Part shown: piece by piece, positions 23,465 through 35,681 of the stretch
How the letters are laid out: each line of letters begins with the position of its first letter
How positions within the stretch are numbered: position 1 is the stretch's first letter
Source of the DNA: Botryosphaeria dothidea
Lineage: Eukaryota; Ascomycota; Dothideomycetes; Botryosphaeriales; Botryosphaeriaceae
Direction: 5' to 3'
Length of the DNA stretch: 64,000 bases
NCBI GenBank assembly: GCA_011503125.2
Contig: WWBZ02000082.1
Span: forward strand, 2,046,001 to 2,110,000
The notes under the pieces: generated by a model
What the model saw: only the letters and a program-made list of their open reading frames with translations
What the model was told of the DNA's origin: nothing
Database searches by the model: none
Position numbers and translations under genes: made by a program

Positions 23465-25960
23465 ATGAATTTTGATGCTGGGAATCTCCGCTGGGAGAAG
23501 CTTTACCAGGACGAAGTTACGAAATCCGAAATTGTGGGTATTTGCCTCACCGCCGTAATCATCACGTTCCGCTGCTGACTTTAAAACCCGAAGACTCCGA
23601 GATGTGAAGTCTGTAACAGGCTGAAGTGGGTGCTGGAGTACCCGTTCGGAACATCAGTGCACCTCAAGCTCGGCGCTTCAACGACCATCACAGAGGAGAC
23701 GTCTTGCTCGTCGCATTCCGCCCTCATACGCGGACTCCGCTGGGCACGAGAGGCCCAAGTCGACGAAGTCCATGTATGGAGGGGTTCCGGAGGCACGAGC
23801 GCCCAGTTGACCGGAGTCGGCCCCCACGGCGAACAGGTGGTTTCTGAGCACCGGCTAGACCTGCTCCAAAACCGCATCCAATTCGCCGCGAAGACCGAAG
23901 AGTCCCCATTCGGAGACAAATTTGGAATCGGCGACGAAGAGTGGATTGATCCCGAGACCTTTCGAAAATGGATTGAAAAGTGTTACAAAGAGCACGGCGG
24001 GTTGTGTAAGACGGTCGAATCCTCGCTACCCTCATCAAGACCGCGCTGGTTCGTCGACACAAAACGACGATGCCTCGTTGAGGCAGAGCCCGGGCAGTCG
24101 TATGTTGCGCTGAGTTATGTCTGGGGAGCTGTTAACCAGTATAAGACGCTGCGGGAAGATCTCGAGAATCTCCAGCAGGACGGCTACTTGGACAGAGTAG
24201 ACGTCGCAATACCCCGGACCGTTAGAGACGCAATAGGACTGGTGCCTCTGCTGGGTAGAAGATACTTGTGGGTTGATTCACTCTGCATCCTGCAGGAAGA
24301 TGGAGACGAGCTCTGGGACCAGATTCACGGCATGGCCTCCATATATGCCAATGCTTCCATGACGATTGTGGCAGCGCAAGGTGAGGACGCAGACTTTGGA
24401 TTGCGCGGGGTGAGAGGCGTGTCACAGCCTCGCAAACTGCCCGACGAAATCCACACGTTGCGCGACGGCACTCAAGTAATTAGCTACGGAGATGGCTGGT
24501 TCTCGCGGCTCATTCCCACCAAATACTCGTACCGGGCGTGGACGTTCCAGGAGTACCTCTTCTCGCGGAGGAAAATCATCTTCAAGGACGACTCGGTGTA
24601 CTGGGAATGCGGATCGGCGACGTGGGAGGAGGAGATTGCGCAGGTGCAGTGCCCCAAACTCGCAGGGCCGAACATGGCACAGCCCGGCGCGGCGGTGCTC
24701 CATCATCCGCGGCGGAAGCGCACCGCGCCCGGAAGGTTTCCGAACCTGATGGAGTACGCGGAGCTGGTCAGGGCCTTCAACTCGAAGCACCTCACCTACC
24801 CGGAGGACGTGCCGTACGCCTTCGCGGGCGTGGCGACGACGATGAGCCGGTCGTTCGCGGGCGGCATCGTGTGCGGGCTGCCGGCCATGTTCTTCGACGT
24901 GGCGCTGCTGTGGGGGTCGCAGGAGGCGTGCATGAAGCGGCGCGTGCCGGCGCAGGTGCAGGACGAGGCGCAGGACATCCTGCCCAGCTGGAGTTGGATG
25001 GGCTGGGAGGGCCGCATCGACACGGCGGCGTGGAAGAGCGGGCTGGACTACCTGCTGCACGCCATGTCGGGCAACATGACCCACACGGTGCCGACGGTCG
25101 TGTGGTTCGTCCGCGAGAGCGTCGAGTCGGATCTCATCCGCGTCGAGAGCACCTGGTGCAAGTACCGCATCGCCATCGAGGAGCACGGCAAGGACGCCGC
25201 CGACGACTTGCCCCCTGGCTGGACGAAGCACTCCGTCCCGCTGAAGGACCTCGTCCGCGGCGACTACGACGTCATCGACCACCCGGACGGCCGCCCGTAC
25301 GCGTACAGGCACGCCTCCTCGGCCAGGAAGCCGGCGGACGGCGCGTTCGCGGGCCACGAGAACTACGCCTTCCCCATCCCGCTGGCCACGGCGACGGCCA
25401 AGGACGAGCTCGTCGCCCCCCGCCTGTTCACGCCGCTGCTGTCGGGCTGCACGGAGCGCACGTGGTTCTACCTGGGCAAGAAGGGGCCGGAGCGCAGCGT
25501 CGGCGACGCGCAGGCACAGGACTGGCACAAGGTGCCAGGCCCGTTCTCGGTCGTGGACGAGGCGGGCCAGTGGGCGGGCGTGCTGCAGTCCAACTTCGAG
25601 GGCGTCTGCGACATCAACCCGCGGGGCCAGAAGATCGAGCTCGTCGCCCTCTCGCGGGGCTGGTGCTGGGAGGACGTCGATGAAGAGGAAGACGAGGACG
25701 AATGGGGTTCCGAGCACGGCGGACGGAGCCGGAGCGGCAGCAGGGCTGCTTGGGGCGCTGCGAATCTGGATCAGCCGCGCAAGCCGATCGAGGAATGGAA
25801 TTACGAGCAACGGCCGCGGGGCGGGGAGAAGTATGAGTGGTACAATGTGTTTTGGATTGAGAGGCGAAAGGGCACGGCGTACCGGAAAAGCGTTGGGAGG
25901 GTCGAGAGGAGCGCGTGGGAGAGGCAGAGGAGGGATTCGACGTTTTTGAAGCTGGCATGA
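23465..25960 (+). CDS. HET-domain protein, second type
   Basis: Two exons, 23465-23533 (MNFDAGNLRWEKLYQDEV...) and 23594-25960, give 811 residues. The intron (GTGGGT...CCGAAG) keeps a CEVC pair right after the junction (TPRCEVCNRLKW). The HET domain shows YVALSYVWGAVNQ, IPRTVRDAIGLVPLLGRRYLW, VDSLCILQED, MASIYANASMTIVAAQGEDA and YRAWTFQEYLFSRRKIIF. This is the common long HET architecture with a distal WSWMGWEGRID block. It differs from the neighbour at 21 kb, which has the shorter DAVCIDQ type. Base composition turns strongly GC-rich from about 24,500. A 462-codon antisense frame (24422-25810 minus) is a by-product of that. The translation has no ATG in the main exon before the domain, which is why the small first exon is needed. 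Confidence 0.88.
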
Positions 25961-26206
25961 TGAGGGCGGGTCGCAAAGATATCACCAGGTTAGGATTACG
26001 AATATTTACTTTCTCTCTTTCCAGGGAACGGGAGGGATCAGGGATTCATATGCAACGTCCGTCTGCGCTGAGGTCTGGATGGTGGCTTGCGGTCTAGCCA
26101 GTTCAGGGAGCCTGTTGCCTACTTAGCGCCTTGTGGCTCGGACCGCTCAAATTACTTGTTTAAGAGGCCGAAACCCCCATCGACCTGCCATTCCCAAGCA
26201 CCAGCT

Positions 26207-27862
26207 ATGGACCAACTGCCGCCTGAGATCCTGTCCTTGATAGTCTCTCATCTGGAACGTGACACCATTGGCCCGTACGCTTCAGTCTCACGCCAATGGC
26301 AAGTCGCTGTGGAGAACATCACCTTTCGGCAAGTCCGCCTGGACAGCGTCGACCTCGACCATTTTCAGAAGCTCTTCTCTATACCACATCGTCGGGCAGC
26401 ATTGGCGGGACTCCAATACATCGCATTTCTGCCAACCTACTCCGATGATCGGTGCGCTAAGTTTGAGAGAAGAAGAGAAAGAGATGCAAACAACGCCGCT
26501 TTTACCGAGGCCGTCGTCGCCCTGTTCACTATCCTTAAGAGTTGGGAGCAAGAGTTCGGTCAACGCGGACACCATGGCCATGGTGCGAGAGCGGGCCGAC
26601 CGATCAATCTGTTTCTGTGTGCCCTTTCTCCAACCGACGTCGCCACGCCACGCCCATACAACGACATGGGCGTGCATCGGTATGAGCGGTCTGTTTTGAC
26701 GCTACTTGACCCAGATGCAGTGCCAGAAGTTGAACGTGTCGTTTCTTTCACTGCATATGGTACCAGTGACCCTCACCATCCATGGTCGAGTTTACTACGT
26801 CAGCCCAGGACCTTGAGGGCGGCATCAGTGGCTCGGATTGCGTCGAAACTGCCTAACCTGATAACTATCACGTGGGAACTTGAGGACTGCGCCTTCTCAG
26901 AGGATACCATAAGACACAAATACCGGAAAGGCAAGTCGACCGTTCAAAAATCAGAAGTGACTGAAGGCTGACGGGTCGACACCACAGACTTCGCGGACGC
27001 CCTGCTGACCATGACCACCCGCCACCTGCAACACTTCTCCCTCTCCTTCCGCTTCCGCGACCCCTCCAACGACGCCTTCGCCATCCCCGCCGGCACCGAC
27101 TCCGCCGCCCCCGGCGCCGACGACCTCAGCCGCGCCCTGCACCACCTCCTCGCCCTCGCCCCCAAACTCCACACCTGCACCCTCTGGGGCCCCGCCGTCC
27201 TCTCCCCCAGCCTCTTCGCCTCACCGCCGCCCGACGACTCCCCCTCCCCCCGCTGGCCCGCTCTGCGCTCGCTCACCGTCCAGGTCGGCCGCACCACGCC
27301 CGCCGGCACCTGGCTGTACGCGCGCGACCCGTCCGACGCCGACGCCGACGCCTCGGACCGCGTCAGCGGCCGCTCGGACGGCGGCTGGAACAGCCCCTTC
27401 TCGACCGACGGCGCGCTCACGCCCGCCTTCGGCGACGACGGCGTCGACTCGGACGACTCGATCTGGCACGAGACGTTCCACGCGTACCACGCGCTGCTCG
27501 CCAGCGGCCAGCGGCCGCGCCGCCGTTTCCGCACCAAAGTGGACGGCGCCGCGCTCGAGCCGTTCGTCGCGGCCGCGTCGAGAGCGGTGTTGAGGGGGAT
27601 GCCCCGGCTGGAGAGGCTGCTGCTGCATGCGGGCGAGGGAATGGAGGACGGGGAGACGGAGTTGCGGAGCGGGCGGCAGGTTGCGTGGGAGTGCTATGGT
27701 GGGGAGGAGGCGGGGGAGAGGCGGATCGTGGTCGAGACGAAGCCGTCTTTTCGCGGAGCGCATCCGAAGTGGCGGCCGTCGGAGGAGTTGAGGCGCTTGT
27801 GGGAGGAGTATGCGGGGGAGGAGGGGAAGGTGGAGGTTTATTTGTGCGAGGATTATTACTGA
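26207..27862 (+). CDS. F-box domain protein
   Basis: Probable substrate receptor of an SCF ubiquitin ligase. Exons 26207-26930 and 26988-27862 give 532 residues. The F-box is at the very N-terminus: LPPEILSLIVSHLERDTIGP, then YASVSRQWQVAVENITFRQV. The rest is a fungal-specific extension ending in a conserved-looking FRGAHPKWRPSEELRRLWEE. The intron starts GCAAGT and ends ACCACAG, so it is a GC-AG intron. The only nearby GT (GTCGAC) leaves the next exon out of frame. Exon 2 is much more GC-rich than exon 1. Substrate unknown. Confidence 0.85.
26931..26987 (+). other. GC-AG intron in the F-box gene
   Basis: The exon ends CGGAAAG, the intron runs GCAAGTCG...ACCACAG, and the next exon begins ACTTCGCGGAC. 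The joined frame KDFADALLTM is open to the end of the gene. This is the second GCAAGT donor in the window. Confidence 0.8.
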
Positions 27863-28304
27863 TGGATGGGTTGTTGTGCGTAAGAGGCAAGTGGCCGGTT
27901 CGCTGTTGTTGAAATGCATCTACCATTATGATACATGAATTCAGGTCGAGTACTCATCCGGTCGTTACTTCCACAGGCGGGTTTCAGAAACTTAACATGT
28001 CTCTTGAAGAGAAGTTGAGCGATTGGTTATTAAATATGGGAAGCTCGGGTACAGAGATCTCTCGGGATGTAAAAAGTATCAGACGCATCCTTCCTGTGTT
28101 GAATTTACCATTTCAATTTTTTTTTACTGGAGTTTGTATGAAGTACCCGAGATAACGCCCGCTGTGACTTTTCCAATGCCAATTACCGGCCGATTTTCCT
28201 GATCGCCGTTCAATCTTAACCAACCTCTTCCAGACATTTTGTTGATGGCTACACAATTAACAACTTAAAACCCAACCCTTCCACAAAACCCTGTCCTCCT
28301 CTTC
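27863..28304. other. Convergent intergenic region, F-box gene and MFS gene 3' ends
   Basis: 440 bp between two convergent genes, expected to hold both 3' UTRs. No gene or repeat seen. Confidence 0.4.
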
Positions 28305-30479
28305 TCACCGTCCCACCACCTCCTTCTCCTCCATCCCCACACCCTCCCCCTTCTCCAAATCTCTCTCTCCACCTTCTGCAGCAACAGCCGCCGCCGCAGC
28401 CCTCCTCGCTGCCGCCCTCTCCTCCGCCGCCCTCTTCTTCCCCTGCAACCTCTCCTGATCCGCCGCCATCTCGCCGATCAACCGGCTCTTCTCGCGAATC
28501 CTGCCGCCATACCGGTAAAACACGAACGGAATGGGCACGATGGCGATCTCCAAGCCCCCGAGCAGCGTCCCCGCCCATTGCGGGCCCAGCGCGTTGTACA
28601 TCGCCGGGCCGGCGAGGGGCAGGCAGCCGCCCATGACGCTCCGCAGCACGCTGTTGCCCGCGATGGCCGACGCGGCGAAGACGCCGTACGAGTGCGCGAG
28701 GTAGTTGGTCGCGTAGATGAAGACGGCGCAGTTGCCCGCGCCGAACGGAATGCCCGCGGCGATGGCGGCGAGGTAGTGGGTCGGCGGGCGCGAGGTCCAC
28801 GCGAACCACAGCTCGCCGGCGGGGATGAGCAGCGCGGCGACGCACACGATCGAGACCATGGCCTCGGGCGGGGGCTTGCCGGTAGCCGGGTCGGCCGCGT
28901 GCGCGTTGATGAGGCGGCGGATGAGCGGCTCGCTGAAGATGACGATGAGCCCGCCGATGCCGATGCCGACGTAGGCGAGCCCCGTGGGGCCCGGCTCCCA
29001 GCCGCGGATTTCGGTGAAGATGATGGGGTAGGCGACGAAGCAGAGGTAGAGGATGGCGTAGACGACGGCGATGTAGAGGTTCCAGAAGATGCTGTGGATT
29101 GTGGGTTAGTGAAAAGTGGGAGCAAGAAGTACGCTACAACGTCATTTCGATTAGGCAGGAGATGATGTCACATGAAGTGCTGAGGGAAAATGGATGGGGT
29201 ATGGCATGTCGAAGAAGCTCAGACTTACCAGATCGGTTCCGTGAGGGCCATGATGAGCGGCCGCGACAAGTTGGTCTTCAACAACGGCCAAAACTCAGCC
29301 TTGTCGTCGTAGCGACACCACCAGCGCTGGTTGCCCGTCTCTTTCCTCAACTCAGCAGCGCGCTTGCGCAGGATCGTGGGCGCGTACGTCTCCTTAACGC
29401 AAAACATCAAGCAAAGACTGACACCAGAGCAGCACATCACGACCCAATTCGTCCAGCGCCATCCGAGATACTGGAAGACGAAACCGCCCATAACGGGCCC
29501 TGTAGTCAGATGTCAGTTGCGCCATTGGTCGGAACGGGACGATGGTGTGAGACATACCTATCACTGGACCGTTCATTGGACCGATACTCCAGATCGAGAA
29601 GGCCAATGCACGGTACTCATCCGGGACGATATCACCGACAGTTCCTGGTGCGTTACTGATCATTGCGGATCCAGCTAGAGCACCGAAGAACCTCGTAACT
29701 AGAATGGCCTCAAGGTTTTGGGCCAGCGCACAAGGAAGAACGAGGATGGTAAAAAGCGCCATGCTGATGAGATAAATGGGCCGTCTACCGTACATCTCTG
29801 ATAGTGGAGCCAGGATGATGGAACCGAGGGCGAGACCGAACAGGTATGTGGTTATGCCGAGGACAAGTAATGTCTTGTTGCTGATGCCGAACGTCTCCAT
29901 CATCCCAGCAATGCCAGCAGAATATGAGGTTGAATACATGACACTGCAAACGTCAGCCATCTACTCAAGGTCGTTCAACCCTCATGCGGGGTTTCTTCTC
30001 CTACTCAATTGGATAAAAGCGCATGCGCAGGCGCTACATGGCCTTGTCGCTGAATCAAGCAAGGAGGCGCGCACTTACACAGAAGTCGTCGAGAAAGAGA
30101 CAATCGCAATAATACACGCCCGATACCACAGCGGCCATTCTCTAGGATTCCCACTGTCGCCATCCTCGTCCCAGTCGACCTCGAAAGCCGGGTCAGACGT
30201 CGCATTCGTCGCAATGGAAACGCCGGTCCTTATTCGACTGATCGCATCCGCACTCCTGTTGCTCGCTCTCGAGATAACGGCCTTCAGACCCAGATCCCCT
30301 TTCGAATCATTGCCACCGGCTGGGTGAATCTGCAGGGATTCTTGGCGGCGTATGGATCCCAGCGAAGACTCTACAGTTGAATCTGAAGACGCAGTCGAGG
30401 GGCGTCGCGGAATGTCCTCGGCAAGCTCCTTCGACAGACCGGAATCAGACGATATTGATCTCGCGGGTTCTCCAGGCAT
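28305..30479 (-). CDS. MFS multidrug/polyamine-type exporter (DHA1, TPO/FLR-like)
   Basis: Proton-coupled efflux permease of the plasma membrane. Four exons (30079-30479, 29558-29943, 29229-29499, 28305-29091) give 614 residues. A Ser-rich cytosolic N-terminus leads into DSGNPREWPLWYR, the usual entry to helix 1 in this group. The loop 2-3 signature is LAPLSEMYGRRPIYL, and the helix-5 region reads APGTVGDIVPDEYRALAFSI followed by GPMNGPVIGPVMGGFVFQYLGWRW. The central KETYAPTILRKRAAEL is typical of TPO-type transporters. The C-terminus is unusually long, Ala/Glu-rich and possibly coiled-coil (EERAAARRAAAAAVAAEGG). Introns are long for this window (135, 58 and 137 bp). Substrate unknown. Confidence 0.9.
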
Positions 30480-30575
30480 TGCGTTTGCTGTCTTTTTTTT
30501 CCTCGTTCCAAAAGCGGGAAACGATGGTTTGCGGAGTGCAGACCTCGGGAAGGGAAGGTGTCCTGCGGGGCCACA

Positions 30576-30589
30576 GGGGGGGGGGGGGG
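30576..30589 (+). repeat. Poly-G run (14 G)
   Basis: Fourteen consecutive G residues, followed by A and six further G, about 100 bp upstream of the MFS start. Length likely variable and error-prone. Confidence 0.9.
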
Positions 30590-30878
30590 AAGGGGGGAGG
30601 GAATAGTATTATAAATCGGTCAAGAGATCGATCAAAGTACCTGGGCGGGCGCTACTGGGATTGATGGGAGATGCGCGTTTTTGGGGCGGTGATAAGGATT
30701 CGGTTGAAGGAGCTTAACACCGTAGAGCGAAACAGCGGCACGCGGGAGGGGATCGTCGTCAATCACCGGGGCACAAGCGGCATGCAGCATGCAAGAGGGA
30801 ATTCCCTGGGCACAAGCCGCGCGTTTGAGGGCAGGTGAACAAGTCTAGCCTGCTGACTGGCGTGATCAAGAAATTCCC

Positions 30879-30902
30879 AGAGAGAGAGAGAGAGAGAGAG
30901 AG
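30879..30902 (+). repeat. (AG)12 microsatellite
   Basis: Twelve uninterrupted AG units in the region upstream of the MFS gene. Candidate polymorphic marker or GAGA-like promoter tract. Confidence 0.95.
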
Positions 30903-32468
30903 CAGGAGTCACAGAAAAGCGAGAGATAGGGAAAAGGAAAAAGGTGGACGCGTCCAGGGAAGCCGTGGAGAGTCATTTTGGCAATCGGGAGAAGCGCGGA
31001 GGGCGCACGCCCTTCCCAGTGGGAAAGACTGGGTGAAGGATTCATTCACCTCACCGGTGTCGATGAAGGTGCCTGGCTTTCAGTGTGGCCCCCCTGCAGC
31101 GGCAGGAAGCAGGTGGGGCGTAGGCGGTAGCCACGAAGTCATGGAAAACGAGGTCAGCAGATGGGGAGCTCGCTGCAAGTTGCTGCGGTGCTCGCGGAGG
31201 ATTTCCGCGCTGGAGAGAAAGCAGACAGATTTGGGCGGGGCTAAGCGTTGCCTCGTGGGCCGCTTGCGGGCTGGGCTGGAGGAGGCAGACGCAGGCGTTG
31301 GCCTGATCGCCGCGGCGTCGGCTGGGCGAGTGCAGGCCGAATCCACGCGGCAGGCCAGTGGAGACGAGCATTCAGGCCCAGGGTCGGCGGCGGGCTAGGC
31401 GTGCAGGGCATAGTACCTGCGAATCCGGGGCGCCGTTTGTTTTCCCTTGCGGAGAGGTGGAGAGGACAGCCTCTGGCGTGCCGATTAGCCGAGCGAGATT
31501 GGGTGGATGGGTGGAGGGACGAAGTGAGGGAGGGCTGGATGGCGACTCTGCCGCCGACGCGTGATGGCCTTGGCTGCCGAAGCTTGGCAGCGATACCGGG
31601 CAACCCCCTGGCCGCCACCCTAACAAACTCAATCCACCCACAGAGCCGCATCTTAATAACTGGTTCATCAGTCATGTTTCACGCTGTCGGCCGCGATCGC
31701 AAATACGCCACCACCGCCCTCAGACGTGTCGATGGCTGGCATTCTCCGTGCTCACCCAAAATTCCCTCTTCACCGCACCCCCAGAAGCATTGGCCTTCCA
31801 ATCGGTGAACACGTTGTCGCCCTCTAGACTCCAGAATCACGCCAACCGCACGCCCACAGCCTCCGTCAACGAAGTCCATCACCAATTTGCTTATGTCTCC
31901 TGGAGCCTGATACGAACTCCCGACGAACCGTCGGCATATCGCACAAGCGCTGACTCTGACCGAACCAACTGGCGATCCCGAACCCGACATCTAACCCGTT
32001 TAGGCAACCTGCCACGGTACATTCTCGCCGATTCATTCCGTCGTGCCATCGCGTCTTCCGTGCAGGTCTCCCGGGGTGAATAGATGCCGTTTCACCTCGC
32101 CATCATGGCCCAGCAATATGGCTATCATGCATATTCACATATGCACAGCTACGGACCGAACTGGACTGCTTACAAACGAGGCGCATGACCAGGGAGGGAG
32201 CTGCCTATTCCCTGTCGATATAATACGCTCATGATGACGCCAGCCCCGCTTCCCCGGCATTGGCGACCATCACTATAGCATCGATGCCGACCAATAACAA
32301 AATCATGCCAGAAACGTCAAAAAAAGAAAAAATTTTCCTATGCATCATTGGTCCCATGGTACGATGTACAGTGTAAGAAGACCCCCCTCCAGTCCCATTC
32401 TCTTTTCCCATGACAGGCCCAACGAGATTCACATGCCACATCTTTCTAATCATCACACATCCCGAACA

Positions 32469-34379
32469 CTAATGCTTGAACTGATCCTCCGTCACGCCCT
32501 TGCCCATGGCGGCCGTCGAGCTGACGCCGCCCGACACCATCTTGAGCATGTTGTCGACGTAGTTAGCGCCGCTCCACTTCTGGTGCGTCACCACGTCCAC
32601 CTTGTTGTCCATCTCGGGCTCCTGGATCAGCTCGCCGTACGCCGCCATGCCGCGCTTGGCGTACGCCTTGCTGAACGTGTCGGCGATCAGCGCCGTCTGG
32701 TGCAAGCCCGCCAGCGTGATGAACTGCCAGCAGTAGCCCAGGCTGGCCAGCCGCTTGATGTACGTCTCCTGCTCGTCGCGCGGCATCGCCGCCTTCCAGT
32801 TGAACGACGGCGAGAGGTTGTATGCGAGTCTGGAAAGAGGAACCCGTCAATATAATTTTTCTTGGTGCGCTATTCAAGGGCGAAACTCACTTCTGCTCCG
32901 GCCACACGGAATGCACGCCGTCGGCAAACTCCTTGGCCTGCTTGTAGTCGGGCAGCTTGCTCTCCATCCAGATGAGATCCGCAAACGGCGCGTACGCGAC
33001 GGCGCGGTTGACGGCGCACTGGGTGCCGCCCTGGTAGCGGTAGTAGCCCTCGCGGGTACGGGCGGCGTCCCAATCGAAGAAGATATCGACGCCGGTGATG
33101 CCCTTGGCGATGGCGCGCGCCTCGAGGTTGCTCTTGCCCTTGGACTGCTTCACGAACTGGTCGAGCAGCTCCTTCTTGTTGACGTGCACGCCCGCGTTGA
33201 TCGTGTCGGCCACGGCCTCGTGGAAGAGCTTGAGCCCGGCCTGCGCCGTCCACTGGTCCTCGATCGCCTGCAGCTCGTCGCCCGACTTGCCCGCCTCCTC
33301 GGCCGCCCGCATCAGGTCGCCGAGCGGCTGGAGCGCCGGGTTGGTCGAGCCTAGGATGAAGGCGTGGTCGCGCGGGTCGATGGTCGAGGTAATGAGGGTG
33401 GCGGCTTCCGAGTCGGTGCGGGCAATGGCGAGCAGGTCCGAGCCTAAGAGAATACACGTAAGTGGGAATTTCTTCTTCAGACACTATTCTTGCAGGAACA
33501 ACTTACCCATGATGTCTGCCTGCGCACGAATGGCAACGAGACGGTTGATGTGCTCGCTGATGGGCACAAGCACCTTTCCGGCCATGTGTCCGCACTTCTT
33601 GGTGCCCGGCGCCTGATCCTCAATGTGAATACCGGCGGCACCCTTCTCGATGAACATCTTGGTAAGCTTCATGATGGCGGTCAGACCGCCGTGACCGGTA
33701 TCCGCATCGGCGATGATGGGGCGGAGGTAGTCGACGTTGGCCAATTGGCTGCGCTTGTCCTTGGGCGTGGAGAGGCGCTCCTCCCTCTGTTTCCGGTCGT
33801 GGAAGAGCTGGGCGAACCACAGGTGCTGGACCTTGTTGGGGACGGTGGTCTGGCCGGCGTATCAGTCAACTGACGCCCAACCTATCTGCAAACTCAATCG
33901 TAGGGAACATACCATGGGATAGTCGGCAAGATCGGGGCCGGGCTCGTCCGACGACGAGGCAGTCGATGAGCATTGCCAACCAGAGACGTAGACGGTGTCG
34001 ATGTACTTGGCCATCTGCGTGACCATGACCGGGTCCAAGCAGCCATAGGTGAAGCTAGCATCTTTGTTCTGCAGTGGGCTCGTGTGTCAGTGTATGGCGG
34101 GGTGGTGGCCCCACATGGGGCTGTCACAAGCATGTGAAAGCGCCGTACCTGGAATCTGCCCTCGACGGTCCTCCACAGCTTCTTGGACTGCTCGTTGCTG
34201 GGGTACTGGATCTTGAGGTTGCCGCGCTTGGTAGCAATCTGCTCGGCGGTGAAGGTGCGCTTGGTGTATCTCCACCGCGAGTCGCTCCACCACTGCTTGA
34301 TGGCCTGGACCTCTTCCTGGAAGGCCTTCTCCTCGGCGTCAATGGAGGGCATCTGGGGCAGCATTGTGCCGGTCGCCAT
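32469..34379 (-). CDS. ICL1: Isocitrate lyase (glyoxylate cycle)
   Basis: Cleaves isocitrate to glyoxylate and succinate, needed for growth on acetate or fatty acids; in filamentous fungi the gene is called acuD or icl1. Five exons (34149-34379, 33913-34068, 33507-33849, 32891-33443, 32469-32829) give 547 residues, the normal fungal length. Conserved blocks include [53 protein letters not shown] and [20 protein letters not shown]. The catalytic motif [13 protein letters not shown] has its Cys near residue 215. The C-terminus ends TEDQFKH, with no SKL-type peroxisomal signal. Of the two in-frame starts the downstream ATG ([11 protein letters not shown]) is chosen because homologues begin there; the longer frame adds a Cys/Leu-rich stretch unlike the family. 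Confidence 0.97.
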
Positions 34380-35681
34380 GATGGATGAGGATCGAGATGT
34401 CGAGAAAGAGACAAAGCAAGAGGAACAAAGGCAAGGCGAACAGGCTGGATGGAGGAGCAGCAAAGGCGGCAAATATGACTTCAGACGGAGGAGGGGGACT
34501 AAGGTGTCATATAAACTTCTTGGAAGCTTTCCCTCGCAAAGGAGCCCGCGCGCGCATGAGCCATCCACATCGGTGGCTCGGGTAGGGCCGGGTAAGAGGA
34601 GAGGCCTGCGTCGCGGTCCAAGTCAGAGAGAACCATTGGACCGAGGCCTCGTTTGGGGGCGTAGGCTCGATTGCTGGACGAGCTGGGTCTGGGAGGGCGC
34701 CTTTGGCCCGAGGCCTGGGCGGCGGACTGATCCTTGCATGTGGGGTGTGCGGTCTGGGGCCGATGACCAGAAGAACAACGCATGACGTTGCTTGCGGGCA
34801 AAGCGGTGCCTCGAGCATGTGAAAGATGCTCGGGCTCCTTATCTTCAAAAAGAAGCTCACGGCCGCGCCGGGGCAGCGACGACACGCAGCGCAACGACAC
34901 CTTTTCCTCTTGCCGCGCGCAGAGCGTAGCGAGTGTTAGTGCTGGTGTTGCCACCTGGTCGCGTGTTTTGGAGGTCTTCGTCTGCTCGCAGCGCTCCAGC
35001 GGAAACTAACACCTCGGCTATCCGGGTGTCCGTCGATGCGCTAGGCCGAGTGCGGCTCCTATCCAGACTCGTCGACCGAGCAAAGGGCATCGTCGCTGCG
35101 TTGACTCACTCTTTTGATGCTTTCGTGCGGCCGCCAGAATGCTGCGACTTGGTCGGTTCAGTTCGGGACACATCGTACCTGCAGCATGCTTCCCCACAAT
35201 TGGCGACGCGTCAAATACCCCAGAGCCTCATCTCCACAACATACTCATTACGGGCAAGGAAATGGCTGATTATAAATTCTACAGTTTCTAAGGCTACTAC
35301 ACTCAACTTCAAGATTCTAGCGGTCTATACGAAAGAATACAAAATGTCTAAACGGCGAGGATTAAAGGTATGCTAAACTTCGGAAACGGCCGTCTCTCTC
35401 TCTATCATGTCAAGAATACATTGGCAAAGCGAATGTAGCCGGGGGTATCTCCTTTCCACTCTCCCAGGTCATCCAATTCCTCCCCCCCAACAAAAAAAAA
35501 GCCCGGTCTATGCCAATGCTGCCCTCATGAACCTCTCCCAGAAATTCCCCTTCCCAACTCCCACAAAATGCGACAAACCCTTAAGAATGACCTTCTTCAA
35601 CCCCGTCCTTTTTTGAGCAATCTTACCCCTCTCTAAACCCCCCTTCCTTATCCTCACTTTCATATCGCATCCACACTCTCC
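34380..35681. promoter_or_regulatory. Upstream region of isocitrate lyase and 3' flank of the kinase-like gene
   Basis: 1.3 kb. The first several hundred bases should hold the isocitrate lyase promoter. Overlapping frames on both strands (34183-34785 plus, 34499-34954 minus) show no motif. I could not place FacB or CreA sites with confidence. Confidence 0.4.

Larger units (their letters stand above)
30480..32468. other. 2-kb intergenic region with simple repeats
   Basis: Upstream of the MFS gene and downstream of isocitrate lyase. It holds a G14 run and an (AG)12 tract, listed separately. Frames at 30835-31398 plus and 31248-31808 plus overlap minus-strand frames of similar length and have no motif, so I do not call them. 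Confidence 0.45.

Noticed and set aside
24422..25810. 462-codon minus-strand open frame
   Set aside because: Lies opposite the GC-rich half of the HET gene, is Arg/Ala/Pro-rich, and has no motif; the plus frame carries clear HET blocks.
23630..25960. HET gene starting at a GTG
   Set aside because: Fungal genes need ATG; a 23-codon first exon at 23465-23533 with a valid intron supplies one and adds a CEVC pair.
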